This document shows positions 29,176-38,098 of a DNA stretch of 64,000 bases, piece after piece. Location of the stretch: the NCBI RefSeq assembly GCF_002127265.1, contig NZ_NFUU01000001.1, positions 2,302,040 through 2,366,039 on the forward strand. Direction: 5' to 3'. The notes beneath the pieces are model-generated. The model was not told where the DNA came from. It worked only from the letters and a program-made list of their open reading frames with translations, and ran no database searches. This DNA comes from Hydrogenophaga sp. IBVHS1. Lineage in GTDB: Bacteria; Pseudomonadota; Gammaproteobacteria; Burkholderiales; Burkholderiaceae_C. A program made the position numbers and the translations under genes. Position 1 is the first letter of the stretch. Each line of letters begins with the position of its first letter.

Positions 29176-29643
29176 ATGAGCACCCTCCAACGCCCCCGGC
29201 AGACACCGCATACCGCGCAGCGCGGCTTCACGCTGGTCGAGTTGATGATCGTGGTCGCCATCGTCGGCATCCTCACGGCCATTGCCTACCCGAGCTATGT
29301 GAGCCACATGCAGAAAACGCGGCGTGCCACTGCGGCGGGGTGCCTGATGGAACTCGCGCAGTGGACCGAGCGCAACTACACCACTTGTCTCGCCTACAAC
29401 CGCACGGGTGCTGGCTGTGCAACCGCATTGACCTCAGCCGAATTGCCCAACCTGACCTGCCGCACGGACCTGGCTGGCATCTACACCTTCGGGTATTCGG
29501 CCAACCCGAGCGCCACTGCCTACATCCTTCAGGCCGTGCCGGGTGCGCCACAGGCGGGTGACACCGCTTGCGCCACGCTCACCCTGAACCAGGCGGGCGC
29601 CAAGGGAGCTTCGGGCACCACACCGGCTGGCTGCTGGAGGTGA
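29176..29643 (+). CDS. pilE: type IV pilin PilE-like (minor pilin)
   Basis: A 155-residue pilin with class III leader MSTLQRPRQTPHTAQRG and the processing site in RGFTLVELMIVVAIVGILTAIAYPSYVSHMQKTRRATA, the standard PilE-type pattern with Glu5. Cysteines at ENYTTCL, AGCATAL, LTCRT, DTACATL and AGCWR could give disulfides. It closes the pilus cluster. Its stop TGA overlaps the probable GTG start of ribD, so the pilus and riboflavin genes are physically coupled. Confidence 0.9.
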   Translation: MSTLQRPRQTPHTAQRGFTLVELMIVVAIVGILTAIAYPSYVSHMQKTRRATAAGCLMELAQWTERNYTTCLAYNRTGAGCATALTSAELPNLTCRTDLAGIYTFGYSANPSATAYILQAVPGAPQAGDTACATLTLNQAGAKGASGTTPAGCWR

Positions 29644-30788
29644 TCGCGCCCCCGCGCGATGCCGGCGGCGCCATGGCCATGGCGCTCGATCTGGCCCGTC
29701 TTTCACTTCGCCTCTCCAATCCGAACCCGCGCGTGGGCTGCGTGCTGATGGACGCCAGCGGAGCCGTGATCGGCGAAGGCCACACCCAGCAGGCTGGCGG
29801 TCCCCACGCCGAGGTGATGGCCTTGCGCGATGCGCAGGCGCGAGGCAACCCCACCCGAGGCGCCACCGCCTTCGTCACCCTGGAGCCGTGTTCACACCAC
29901 GGCCGCACCCCGCCCTGCTGCGACGCGCTGATTGCAGCGCAGATCGGCAAGGTTGTGGTCGCGGCCACAGACCCCAACCCGTTGGTGGCTGGAAAGGGCC
30001 TTCAACGTTTGCGTGCCGCAGGCATCGGGGTCGAAATACTTCCGGAAGACGCCGCCGAAGCCCTGGCGTCGCGCGAACTCAACATCGGTTTTTTCAGCCG
30101 CATGACGCGCGGCCAACCGTGGGTGCGCATGAAAATGGCGTCTTCGCTCGACGGCACCACCGCCCTGGAAAACGGAGTCAGCCAGTGGATCACCGGCGAG
30201 GCCGCACGCGCCGATGGCCATGCCTGGCGCGCACGGGCCTGCGCCGTGCTCACCGGCGTGGGCACCGTGCTGGAAGACGATCCGATGCTGGACGTGCGCC
30301 TTGTGGAGACAACACGCCAACCGCATCTGGTCGTGGTTGACAGCCACCTCAAGACCCCGCCCACGGCGCAACTGTTTGAAACACCGGGCAACGGGCTGCC
30401 GCGCCAAGTCTGGATTTACCACGCCAGCGAAGATTCCACGGCCATGGCGGCGCTGAAGGCACGTGGCGCCACGCTCATTGCCATGCCGGGCGCCAACGGA
30501 AAGGTCGATCTTCCCAGCATGCTGCTCGATCTCGGCCGACGCGAGGTCAATGAGCTGCATCTCGAGGCGGGCAGCAAACTCAACGGATCCTTCCTGCGAG
30601 AAGGCCTGGTGGATGAAGTGCTGCTCTACCTCGCACCCTGCCTGCTGGGTGCGGGCGCGCGCGTGGCAGATTTTGGTCCGCTGCAGCAACTGAGCCAGGG
30701 TATTCGCCTGGAGATCGCCGACACCAGAAATACGGGTGAGGACCTTCGTATTCTGGCCCGTGTGCAGAAGCTCCCTAAAGCGACCTAA
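29640..30788 (+). CDS. ribD: bifunctional riboflavin deaminase/reductase RibD
   Basis: Two-domain enzyme carrying out the second and third steps of riboflavin synthesis: deamination of the pyrimidine and reduction of the ribose side chain. The zinc deaminase domain shows PHAEVMALRDA and EPCSHHGRTPPC (His, two Cys, catalytic Glu); the reductase domain begins near residue 150 with PWVRMKMASSLDG. From the GTG at 29640 the length is 382 residues; an ATG at 29673 (MAMALDLARLSL) is an alternative start. The last codons overlap the 3' end of a convergent adhesin fragment, and the rest of the riboflavin operon resumes only at 35.3 kb. Confidence 0.93.
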   Translation: MIAPPRDAGGAMAMALDLARLSLRLSNPNPRVGCVLMDASGAVIGEGHTQQAGGPHAEVMALRDAQARGNPTRGATAFVTLEPCSHHGRTPPCCDALIAAQIGKVVVAATDPNPLVAGKGLQRLRAAGIGVEILPEDAAEALASRELNIGFFSRMTRGQPWVRMKMASSLDGTTALENGVSQWITGEAARADGHAWRARACAVLTGVGTVLEDDPMLDVRLVETTRQPHLVVVDSHLKTPPTAQLFETPGNGLPRQVWIYHASEDSTAMAALKARGATLIAMPGANGKVDLPSMLLDLGRREVNELHLEAGSKLNGSFLREGLVDEVLLYLAPCLLGAGARVADFGPLQQLSQGIRLEIADTRNTGEDLRILARVQKLPKAT

Positions 30789-32848
30789 GCAATGACGTAA
30801 GGGGCTGCGTTTGCGCCCATCGCCATTTGCCACGCTGCCACGGTTTCGAACCCGAGTCCACTGATCTGGACTTGACCTCCAAATCCGCCAACTGAGCTCG
30901 CACCTTCCCAAAGCAGGTCGGTAAAGGTCACATTGTCGATCATCACAGTACCCGCAGCGGCGTTGACGCTCGTGTTCGCACCACGGTTGTCGACATAGAG
31001 AAGATCCCCGATGGTGAATTGATGGATGGTCACATTGAAGTTTGACACGCCCACCCCGTCATAACCATATTCGGGCGCTGCGGCTGCGGTCACGTAGTCG
31101 GCGGCAACAAAGGCGCTATCGCCCCCGCTCGCGCTCAGCGCACGCGCGGCACCAAACGGATTGCCGAGGCCTGCAAGATCCCACCAGCGCAGACTCTCCA
31201 CCATGGCGCCGCTTTCGTCAGCAATGATGGAGGCCTCGCCCGTCACTCCGCCTATGGCGGGCGAGACGGTGGCAAAGTTGATGGTGGTTGAGTCAGAGAC
31301 GCCTGCAAACGCGAGGGCGCTGGCAGAGCCCAACAAAGCACCGTTTTCAATCTCCACGTGGTAGTTGCTGCTGAAGTCGAGGTCAAACTCAGGGTCGAGA
31401 AAAAGACGACTGCCGACCAGGGTTACACGGGAATCGGTGACCTCAAGTATCTGGGTATTCACGATGTTTTCCCCATGAAACCCCGTCCCCCCGTCGTCCA
31501 CGATCCGGAGGAACCTGCCCGCCACCGCGTGAACGTCTTGATCGAAATCGACCACGATTCGGGTACGCACATCGACTGAAATTTGGTTGTCCAGGGCCAC
31601 CGATTGAATCCTGGGTGCAGCGGAAGAACCTTGGTTCCCCTCCACGTCATCGCCGATGACGATGCCGACGGCCATGGGCATCGAGGTTTGCACACCATCA
31701 CTTGCAGTCACCACGATGTCGTACCTGTTGTCGCCATCGGCATCTCGGGGGATCTCGAAATCCGGAGCCGAGAGGAAGCTAACAACGCCGGTCATCGCAT
31801 CAATCTGCAATTGACCCTCGTCCACCCCGGTCATGGAATAAACAACGGAGCCGATGCTGTCAGCGTCTGCTGCCAGGACGACATAGGCTGGTCCGGTACC
31901 ATTCTCCACACAGTGCACAAGAGATGCGCTTGTGATCTGTGGAGCGGAGTCATTGATGTCATCGACCGCCATCGTCACCTCCAGCGTGGTCGCCTGCCCT
32001 GAAGCAGACGTGGCAAGCAGAACAACGACATACCGATTGTCCGCGCCCACGTCCTGCGGTTGCTCGAAGTCCTGTGTTTCGTTGAACTGAAGTTCGCCTG
32101 TAAGAGGATCGACAATGAAGCGAGACTGGTCGGGGCCGCCGGCCAGGCTCCAGATCACGGGTTGATCGGCAGAGAAAGCAAGTACCCGTCTCGTGTTCTC
32201 GTCCAGATGCACCTCTAAAGTGGCCTGCCCTGCAACACCGCCGGGGCCTGTGATCAACGGCGACGCCTCCAAAGCAGAAAGCGCCTCCACAATTATTGTG
32301 CTTTGCGTCTGATAAACGGCAGCATTGCCCGCCGCATCCGTCACAGTGGCTGTGACGTACTCGCGGCCCAGGCCCATGGTCTGAAGATCGGCTTCGGTAA
32401 CCAGATAACCCCAGTTGCCATCTGTGGGCACGAGAATCTTTCGGCTGAACCCACTGTCGAAAGCCAGCTCGATCGTGCTGCCGCTCTCAGCAGTTCCCGT
32501 GATTTGGACTGCTGCTACTTCTTCCGCCGTGATGTAGAAATCCCCCGCGATGGCATTCATGGTGGGTGTTCCCGGACGCACAACATCGACTCTGTGGTCG
32601 ATCGCGTCGGTCAGGGCAGGCGTTGACAGGTCGAAGAATCTCCCCTGCGGATCACGAATCAGTGCCCCGTTGGATTTGAGTGAATTCGCTGGAACCGACA
32701 CACCGCTGGAGTCGTTGTCACCCGACGGTCCCAGCCTCGTGGACGCGCTTGGCCGTGTGCTGGAAGACATCACGCCCACCGACCCGCCCAGGTGGACCAG
32801 CCTGGTCGGCAGCGCCAGCCGGCTGCGCGCAGATGGCATGCTCTTCAT
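30785..32848 (-). CDS. truncated Ig-like/cadherin-repeat adhesin fragment
   Basis: An open frame of 687 codons whose first 45-60 residues (MKSMPSARSRLALPTR...) are antisense to pilY1 sequence and do not look like protein; no signal peptide is present. From about residue 65 the product resembles large secreted adhesins: a Big-type module (RPGTPTMNAIAGDFYITAEE ... LGREYVTATVTDAAGN), two cadherin-like repeats (LTGELQFNETQDFEQPQDVGADNRYVVVLLATSAS and MTGVVSFLSAPDFEIPRDADGDNRYDIVVTASDG), an SbsA/Big_5-like module (RIQSVALDNQISVDV...), and an adhesin-type C terminus (FTIGDLLYVDN...). GC is visibly lower than around it. It overlaps the ribD stop by 4 nt. I read it as the 3' part of a big adhesin gene left without its 5' half; whether it is expressed is unknown. 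Confidence 0.65.
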   Translation of the reverse strand: MKSMPSARSRLALPTRLVHLGGSVGVMSSSTRPSASTRLGPSGDNDSSGVSVPANSLKSNGALIRDPQGRFFDLSTPALTDAIDHRVDVVRPGTPTMNAIAGDFYITAEEVAAVQITGTAESGSTIELAFDSGFSRKILVPTDGNWGYLVTEADLQTMGLGREYVTATVTDAAGNAAVYQTQSTIIVEALSALEASPLITGPGGVAGQATLEVHLDENTRRVLAFSADQPVIWSLAGGPDQSRFIVDPLTGELQFNETQDFEQPQDVGADNRYVVVLLATSASGQATTLEVTMAVDDINDSAPQITSASLVHCVENGTGPAYVVLAADADSIGSVVYSMTGVDEGQLQIDAMTGVVSFLSAPDFEIPRDADGDNRYDIVVTASDGVQTSMPMAVGIVIGDDVEGNQGSSAAPRIQSVALDNQISVDVRTRIVVDFDQDVHAVAGRFLRIVDDGGTGFHGENIVNTQILEVTDSRVTLVGSRLFLDPEFDLDFSSNYHVEIENGALLGSASALAFAGVSDSTTINFATVSPAIGGVTGEASIIADESGAMVESLRWWDLAGLGNPFGAARALSASGGDSAFVAADYVTAAAAPEYGYDGVGVSNFNVTIHQFTIGDLLYVDNRGANTSVNAAAGTVMIDNVTFTDLLWEGASSVGGFGGQVQISGLGFETVAAWQMAMGANAAPYVIA

Positions 32849-34838
32849 GGCCGGGTTCGACGCGCGACGCTGGAGCGGCGAACTCAGCGCTCATCGCATT
32901 TCAGCGGCCACCCACGCCGTGGAAGATGTCCCCGCCTGGCGCGCCAGCGCCCTGCTCGACTCTCCCGATCTTTCGCCAGCTCAGCGGCTCATCCTCACGC
33001 ACAACGGCAACCGGGGCGTGGCCTTTGAATGGGCGCAATTGTCCAATGCGCAAAAGGAGCTGCTCCGAGGTGAGGACAGTGAAATCGTGGGTCGGCGGCG
33101 CGTGAGCTACCTGCGCGGCGATCGTTTTCTGGAGAGCCAATACGGGAAAACGATGCGCCAGCGCAGCTCGCGCCTTGGCGACATCGTCAATTCCAACCTC
33201 TGGCATACCGGACGTCCGCTGCGGCCCGGCTTCGACCACCCGGGGCACGCGGACTTCCGCACGCGCGAAGCCAGCCGCAGGCCGATGGTCTACGTGGGTG
33301 CCAACGACGGCATGCTGCACGCCTTCGACGCCCAGACCGGCGCCGAGCGCCTGGCCTACCTTCCACTGGCGGTCTTCGGCATGCTGCGCGATTACACCTT
33401 GCCGTCCTATTCGCACCGCTACAGCGTGGATGGTCACCCGTTCACCGGAGACGCTGACCTGCGCTCCAACGACAGCGCGCCTCCGGACTGGCGCACGGTG
33501 CTGGTGAGCGGCCTGGGCAGCGGTGGTCGCGGCTACATCGTGCTTGATGTCACCGACCCCCAGAGCTTCTCGGCGGCTTCCATAATGGTGGATCGGAGTT
33601 CCGCCAGCATCACGAGCGGCGGTTTGCCAGATGCCGAAGACGTGGGCCATATTCATGCGGCTCCTGCCGTGGATGACATCGCTCAGCGCAGCGAGCAGAT
33701 CGTCAAGCTGAACAACGGGCGCTGGGCGGTGGTCATGGGCAATGGCGTCAACAGCCCCCTGGAGCGGCCGGTCCTGCTTATTCAGTACCTTGACGGTAAC
33801 AAAGGCCTCGTTCGACTGATCGCCAGCACGCGGGACAAACAATCCAACGGACTCTTTGCACCCCGCCTCATCGACGTCAACAACGACGGCAAAGTGGATG
33901 TGGCCTACGCCGGCGATCTGCAAGGTCAGCTCTGGAAGTTCAACCTCTCCGGACCCAGTGACGCCGACTGGGGCGTGAGCACCTGGAATAGCAGTGGCGT
34001 GACCTGCCGCAACTCCGAGGCCTGCGAGCCGTTCTTTGTTGCCATGGACAACGCGACCCCTGCGATGCCACAGGCCATCACCACCGCACCTCTGTGGCTG
34101 GCGCATCCGCTGGGTGGCATCCAGTTGATGTTCGGCACCGGGCGCAACCTCCAGATGTCAGACGCCTCGGACACCCAGGTGCAGACGATTTACAGCATCT
34201 GGGACAGGAGTGGATTCGACAAGAAGGACGGGCGCCTGACACTGCTCGACAACGCCAGGATCAAGGCGTCGGAGGGGCGCGAGTCCCTGGTTCGCCAGGA
34301 CGTTATCAGCACCGCAACCGGGAACGGCAGCGGAGCGGACCAGGCAACGCCCGCATCCGGGCTGGCCAACACCACCGCAAGGACGGTGGCCTACACGCGC
34401 GGCGAGAACGCTGCCACACGGCGCGGCTGGTACCTTGATCTGCCGATCCAACGCGAGCGGGTGCTGCAGGCGCCCGTGTATTTCGAGGGCCAGAAAGCCA
34501 TCATCACCAGCACGGTGCCCGCCGACGTCAATGCCAGTGAAGGATGCGAGGGTGGAATCCTGGAGGACGAACACTGGTTGACGGTGCTCAACATGATTTC
34601 GGGCTGGCCTTCGGCCACGCCGGTCTTCGCACTCCCGGGCGTCACTGCCTCCATCGCCAGCCGTGCGCGTGTGAACGCTTCCAAATACATCACCCTGCCG
34701 GGCGCCGGCAACCGCCTGGAGCTGATCTCCGTGCGAAACGGCGCCGGCTGCACCGATCGGGCGTGCACCGAAAAGGCCTCCCTGATCGGCGCCTCGGGTT
34801 CAGGTGTGCGGATGGATTGGCGCGAGGTGCAGCGTTGA
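32550..34838 (+). CDS. 5'-truncated second PilY1 (beta-propeller half only)
   Basis: From about 32700 the protein reads as the C-terminal half of a PilY1: SLVDALGRVLEDI, MLFMAGFDARRWSGELSAH, RRPMVYVGANDGMLHAFDAQTG, the calcium loop DVNNDGKVD (33873-33899) followed by YAGDLQGQLWKFN, and a C-terminal MDWREVQR that parallels the end of the full copy at 24863. The roughly 800-residue N-terminal part and the signal peptide are missing. The frame stays open back to 32550, but those 50 codons are antisense to the adhesin fragment and are not PilY1-like. Without an export signal it is probably a gene remnant. A pilE-like gene overlaps its stop. Confidence 0.7.
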   Translation: MAFMVGVPGRTTSTLWSIASVRAGVDRSKNLPCGSRISAPLDLSEFAGTDTPLESLSPDGPSLVDALGRVLEDITPTDPPRWTSLVGSASRLRADGMLFMAGFDARRWSGELSAHRISAATHAVEDVPAWRASALLDSPDLSPAQRLILTHNGNRGVAFEWAQLSNAQKELLRGEDSEIVGRRRVSYLRGDRFLESQYGKTMRQRSSRLGDIVNSNLWHTGRPLRPGFDHPGHADFRTREASRRPMVYVGANDGMLHAFDAQTGAERLAYLPLAVFGMLRDYTLPSYSHRYSVDGHPFTGDADLRSNDSAPPDWRTVLVSGLGSGGRGYIVLDVTDPQSFSAASIMVDRSSASITSGGLPDAEDVGHIHAAPAVDDIAQRSEQIVKLNNGRWAVVMGNGVNSPLERPVLLIQYLDGNKGLVRLIASTRDKQSNGLFAPRLIDVNNDGKVDVAYAGDLQGQLWKFNLSGPSDADWGVSTWNSSGVTCRNSEACEPFFVAMDNATPAMPQAITTAPLWLAHPLGGIQLMFGTGRNLQMSDASDTQVQTIYSIWDRSGFDKKDGRLTLLDNARIKASEGRESLVRQDVISTATGNGSGADQATPASGLANTTARTVAYTRGENAATRRGWYLDLPIQRERVLQAPVYFEGQKAIITSTVPADVNASEGCEGGILEDEHWLTVLNMISGWPSATPVFALPGVTASIASRARVNASKYITLPGAGNRLELISVRNGAGCTDRACTEKASLIGASGSGVRMDWREVQR

Positions 34839-35251
34839 AGGAGCGCGGCTTCACGCTGATCGAATCACTCATTGTGGTGGCGCTGATCGCCGTGCTGGCC
34901 GCCATTGCCTTGCCCAACTACGCCCAGTACGTGATGCGTTCCCACCGTGCACACGCGCGTGCCGCACTGCTGAAGCTGGCGCAATGGATGGAGCGGGAAG
35001 CGACCGTGGGAGGCGCTTACCCGCTGACCAGCGACGTTCCAGCGGGCCAGCTTGTGGTGGAGGGCGGCCGCTACTCGCTGGTGGTGAGTTCGGAAACGGG
35101 TTGGAGCCACCAACTCAGTGCCCTGCCCACGGGTGCTCAGACGGCCGATCTTTGCGGGAGCTTCCACCTCGACCACACCGGTCAGCGCAGCCAGGGCGCC
35201 ACAGCGCAGGTTGCCAGCCCACTGGACACTCGGAGCTGCTGGGAACGGTGA
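34835..35251 (+). CDS. type IV pilin-like protein (second PilE copy)
   Basis: A 138-residue pilin starting at TTG 34835, which overlaps the stop of the truncated pilY1, with a very short leader LKERG and the class III helix FTLIESLIVVALIAVLAAIALPNYAQYVMRSHRAHARAALLKLAQWMERE. Two cysteines frame the C-terminal part (ADLCGS, RSCWER). It resembles the pilin at 29176 in overall plan, especially the LAQWxER stretch, so pilY1-pilE here duplicates the pilY1-pilE end of the upstream cluster. It precedes ribE by 59 nt. A short leader and a TTG start make expression less certain, but the gene is intact. Confidence 0.75.
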   Translation: MKERGFTLIESLIVVALIAVLAAIALPNYAQYVMRSHRAHARAALLKLAQWMEREATVGGAYPLTSDVPAGQLVVEGGRYSLVVSSETGWSHQLSALPTGAQTADLCGSFHLDHTGQRSQGATAQVASPLDTRSCWER

Positions 35252-35310
35252 TTAAGGCCCCGCTGACGGCCAGAAGGTGCGGCGTTGAAAAACCCTGCGA
35301 AAATACGAGG

Positions 35311-35955
35311 ATGTTTACCGGCATCATCACCGGCGTGGGGCGCATCGCCGCCCTCCACGACCTGGGCAGCTCTTTGGAACACGGCAAGCGACTCACCATC
35401 GAGGCGCCCGCCGGGTACCTTGACGACGTCGGCCTGGGCGACAGCATTGCGCTCAACGGCGCCTGCATGACGGTCACCTCGCTTGACCTTCCCCACCACC
35501 ACTTCACCATTGACGTTTCGGCCGAATCGCTGGCCCGCACCACCGGGCTGTCGCAGCCAGGCCACCGCCTCAACCTGGAAAAAGCGCTCCGCGCCCAAGA
35601 CCGCCTGGGCGGACACATCGTTTCCGGCCACGTGGATGGTGTGGGCACCGTCACACGCTTTGCGCAGGTGGGCGAGAGCTGGGAGCTGCGCGTGATGGCG
35701 CCACCCGAACTCGGCAAGTACCTCGCCTACAAGGGCTCGATCACGGTCAACGGCGTGAGCCTGACCGTCAACCAGATCAGCGACAGCCCCGAGGGGTGTG
35801 AGTTCAGCATCAACCTCATTCCCCACACGGTGCAGAACACCGCCCTGGGCCAACTGACCGAAGGCAGTCCGGTCAACCTCGAAATCGACACCGTCGCACG
35901 CTACGTGGAACGCATGCTGGGCGCCGGCACCCTCACTCCCAAGGAATCTGAATGA
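35311..35955 (+). CDS. ribE: riboflavin synthase (alpha chain)
   Basis: Dismutates two 6,7-dimethyl-8-ribityllumazine molecules to riboflavin (EC 2.5.1.9). The 214-residue protein has the usual duplicated lumazine-binding domain: MFTGIITGVGRI ... LNGACMTVTSL and, in the second half, GHIVSGHVDGVGTV ... VNGVSLTVNQI. The ATG at 35311 gives the canonical MFTGI start. It is followed by ribBA, whose start overlaps its stop, then ribH and nusB, and is separated from ribD by the adhesin/pilus remnant. Confidence 0.96.
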   Translation: MFTGIITGVGRIAALHDLGSSLEHGKRLTIEAPAGYLDDVGLGDSIALNGACMTVTSLDLPHHHFTIDVSAESLARTTGLSQPGHRLNLEKALRAQDRLGGHIVSGHVDGVGTVTRFAQVGESWELRVMAPPELGKYLAYKGSITVNGVSLTVNQISDSPEGCEFSINLIPHTVQNTALGQLTEGSPVNLEIDTVARYVERMLGAGTLTPKESE

Positions 35956-37082
35956 ACGCCCGTGAAAACCTGGCCCCGGTGGCCATCTCCCCGGTCGAGG
36001 ACATCGTTGCCGAAATGCGCGCCGGGCGCATGGTGATTCTGGTCGACGAAGAAGACCGCGAGAACGAAGGCGACCTTGTCCTCGCAGCAGACCACGTCAC
36101 GCCGGAAGCCATCAATTTCATGGCGCGCTTCGGCCGCGGCCTGATCTGCCTCACGCTTTCGCGCGAACGCTGCGAGCGCCTGCGCCTGCCGCCCATGGTG
36201 CCTCGCAACGGCACCAAGATGGGCACGGCCTTCACCGTCTCCATTGAAGCCGCCGAGGGCGTCACGACCGGCATCTCGGCCGCCGACCGCGCTCGAACTG
36301 TTCAGGTGGCCGTGGCACCGAACGCGCAGGCCAGCGATCTGGTGCAGCCTGGCCACATCTTTCCCTTGCAGGCGGTCGAAGGCGGGGTGCTCATGCGTGC
36401 AGGCCACACCGAAGCCGGATGTGATCTGGCGGCTATGGCGGGCTGCAGCCCGGCGGCCGTGATCTGCGAGATCATGAAAGACGACGGCACCATGGCGCGC
36501 CTGCCCGACCTGCAAATCTTCGCCGCCGAACACGGCCTGAAAATAGGCACGATCGCCGACCTGATCGAGCACCGCAGTCGCCATGAAAGTCTGGTGAAGA
36601 AGCTCGGCACGCGCGCCATGAACACCGCGTTTGGAGAATTCAGCGTCACCGCCTTCAGCGACGAGCCCAGCGGCGCACTGCACCTGGCCCTGGTCAGGGG
36701 ACAGTGGAAGCCTGAGGACAGCATCGCCGTGCGTGTGCACGAGCCTTTGTCGGTGCTCGACGCGCTTGAAGTCGGCCGCGCCATGCACTCCTGGAGCCTG
36801 GAGGCCAGCCTGCGCCATATCGCACAAGCGGGTGCCGGCGTGGCCGTGCTGCTCAACTGCGGTGAGTCGGCTGCGCAACTGCTTGCTCAGTTTGAAGGCA
36901 CTGCACGCTCTGCACAAGCGCCCGAGCGCGGCCGCATGGATCTGCGCACCTACGGTGTGGGCGCGCAGATCCTGCGCGAATGCGGCGTGCTCAAGATGCA
37001 ACTCATGGGGAACCCGCGCCGCATGCCCAGCATGGCCGGCTACGGGCTTGAAATCACGGGCTATCTCGGCCACAACGACTAA
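35952..37082 (+). CDS. ribBA: 3,4-dihydroxy-2-butanone-4-phosphate synthase fused to a degenerate RibA domain
   Basis: The N-terminal domain (to about residue 205) is intact RibB: DEEDRENEGDLVLAADHV, AGHTEAGCDLAAMAG and the ribulose-5-phosphate site, giving the four-carbon riboflavin precursor. The C-terminal RibA-like part (about residues 205-376) has lost the GTP cyclohydrolase II signature: where the three zinc-binding cysteines belong (VRVHEPCFTGDALGSxRCDC in active enzymes) the sequence reads VRVHEPLSVLDALEVGR. It should not make the GTP-derived precursor, so a separate RibA is expected elsewhere. Such fusions are known in betaproteobacteria. It overlaps ribE and precedes ribH by 15 nt. 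Confidence 0.93.
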   Translation: MNARENLAPVAISPVEDIVAEMRAGRMVILVDEEDRENEGDLVLAADHVTPEAINFMARFGRGLICLTLSRERCERLRLPPMVPRNGTKMGTAFTVSIEAAEGVTTGISAADRARTVQVAVAPNAQASDLVQPGHIFPLQAVEGGVLMRAGHTEAGCDLAAMAGCSPAAVICEIMKDDGTMARLPDLQIFAAEHGLKIGTIADLIEHRSRHESLVKKLGTRAMNTAFGEFSVTAFSDEPSGALHLALVRGQWKPEDSIAVRVHEPLSVLDALEVGRAMHSWSLEASLRHIAQAGAGVAVLLNCGESAAQLLAQFEGTARSAQAPERGRMDLRTYGVGAQILRECGVLKMQLMGNPRRMPSMAGYGLEITGYLGHND

Positions 37083-37097
37083 GAAACGGATCCACAC

Positions 37098-37562
37098 ATG
37101 TTCGGCGCAGACAAAGGCACCACCAGCCCGCTCGACGGCAGAAAGCTCAGCATCGGGATCGTGCAGGCACGGTTCAATGAAGCCATCACCGATGCCCTGT
37201 TCGACGCCTGCCTGAGCGAGCTGCTGGCGCTGGGCGTGCAGGAAAAGAACATCGCCCATGTGAAAGTGCCTGGCGCCCTGGAGGTTCCGGTGGCGCTGCA
37301 GGCCATGGCCGAGCGCGACGATTTCGACGCCTTGATCGCTCTGGGCTGCATCATCCGGGGCGAGACCTACCACTTCGAGCTGGTCGCCAACGAGTCGGGA
37401 GCGGGCGTCACCCGCCTCGCGCTCGATTACCAGATCCCCATTGCCAACGCCATCCTGACCACCGAAAACCTGGAGCAGGCCGTGGCGCGCCAGGTCGACA
37501 AGGGGCGCGATGCGGCCCGGGTGGCGGTGGAGATGGCCCACCTGCTTCAAGAGATCGGCTGA
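37098..37562 (+). CDS. ribH: 6,7-dimethyl-8-ribityllumazine synthase
   Basis: Lumazine synthase of 154 residues, which condenses the RibB and RibD products to give the substrate of RibE and usually forms a pentamer or icosahedral shell. Family motifs: [57 protein letters not shown] and the C-terminal [18 protein letters not shown]. It is followed 2 nt later by nusB, the common ribH-nusB order. Confidence 0.96.
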   Translation: MFGADKGTTSPLDGRKLSIGIVQARFNEAITDALFDACLSELLALGVQEKNIAHVKVPGALEVPVALQAMAERDDFDALIALGCIIRGETYHFELVANESGAGVTRLALDYQIPIANAILTTENLEQAVARQVDKGRDAARVAVEMAHLLQEIG

Positions 37563-37564
37563 AC

Positions 37565-38098
37565 ATGTCCCAGGACACCCCATCCACCACGACCGAAAAC
37601 AGCGCCAAAAGCGCCACCACGGGCCGCAAAGCCGCCGACAAGTCGGCACGCACCCGTGCTCGGGAGTTCGCCCTGCAGGCGCTTTACCAGCACCTGGTGG
37701 GCCGCAACGCTGCCGTCGACATCGACAGCTTCACCCGGGACCTGGCGGGCTTTCACAAGGCCGACAGCGCGCATTTCGATGCCCTCATGCACGGCTGCAT
37801 CGCCGAAGCGGAAGCCCTTGACGCGCTGATTTCGCCGAGTCTGGACCGACCCCTGGTCGAGATATCGCCCATCGAGCATGGCGTGCTCTGGATCGGCACC
37901 TACGAGTTCCAGCATTGCCAGGACGTACCTTGGCGTGTGGTGCTCAACGAATGCATCGAACTGGCCAAATCGTTCGGCGGCACCGACGGCCACAAGTATG
38001 TGAACGGCGTGCTGCACCAGTTGGCCGCTCAATTGAGGGCGGCCGAAGTAAGCGCTTCGCCTGCACGCACCAGCGGTTCCCGCAAGACCGCTCCATGA
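37565..38098 (+). CDS. nusB: transcription antitermination factor NusB
   Basis: Binds boxA RNA with NusE (S10) and supports antitermination of rRNA operons. A 177-residue all-helical protein with a Lys/Thr/Ser-rich N-terminal extension of about 35 residues, then the conserved [20 protein letters not shown]. The C-terminal [28 protein letters not shown] signature is complete. Its stop overlaps the start of the aminotransferase gene. Confidence 0.96.
   Translation: MSQDTPSTTTENSAKSATTGRKAADKSARTRAREFALQALYQHLVGRNAAVDIDSFTRDLAGFHKADSAHFDALMHGCIAEAEALDALISPSLDRPLVEISPIEHGVLWIGTYEFQHCQDVPWRVVLNECIELAKSFGGTDGHKYVNGVLHQLAAQLRAAEVSASPARTSGSRKTAP

Noticed and set aside
32550..32700. N-terminal start of the second PilY1 at 32550
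   Set aside because: These codons are antisense to the adhesin frame, have no signal peptide and no PilY1 similarity; the real family sequence starts near 32700.
36552..37082. Active GTP cyclohydrolase II in the RibBA C-terminal half
   Set aside because: The zinc-binding cysteines are absent, so the domain is called degenerate.
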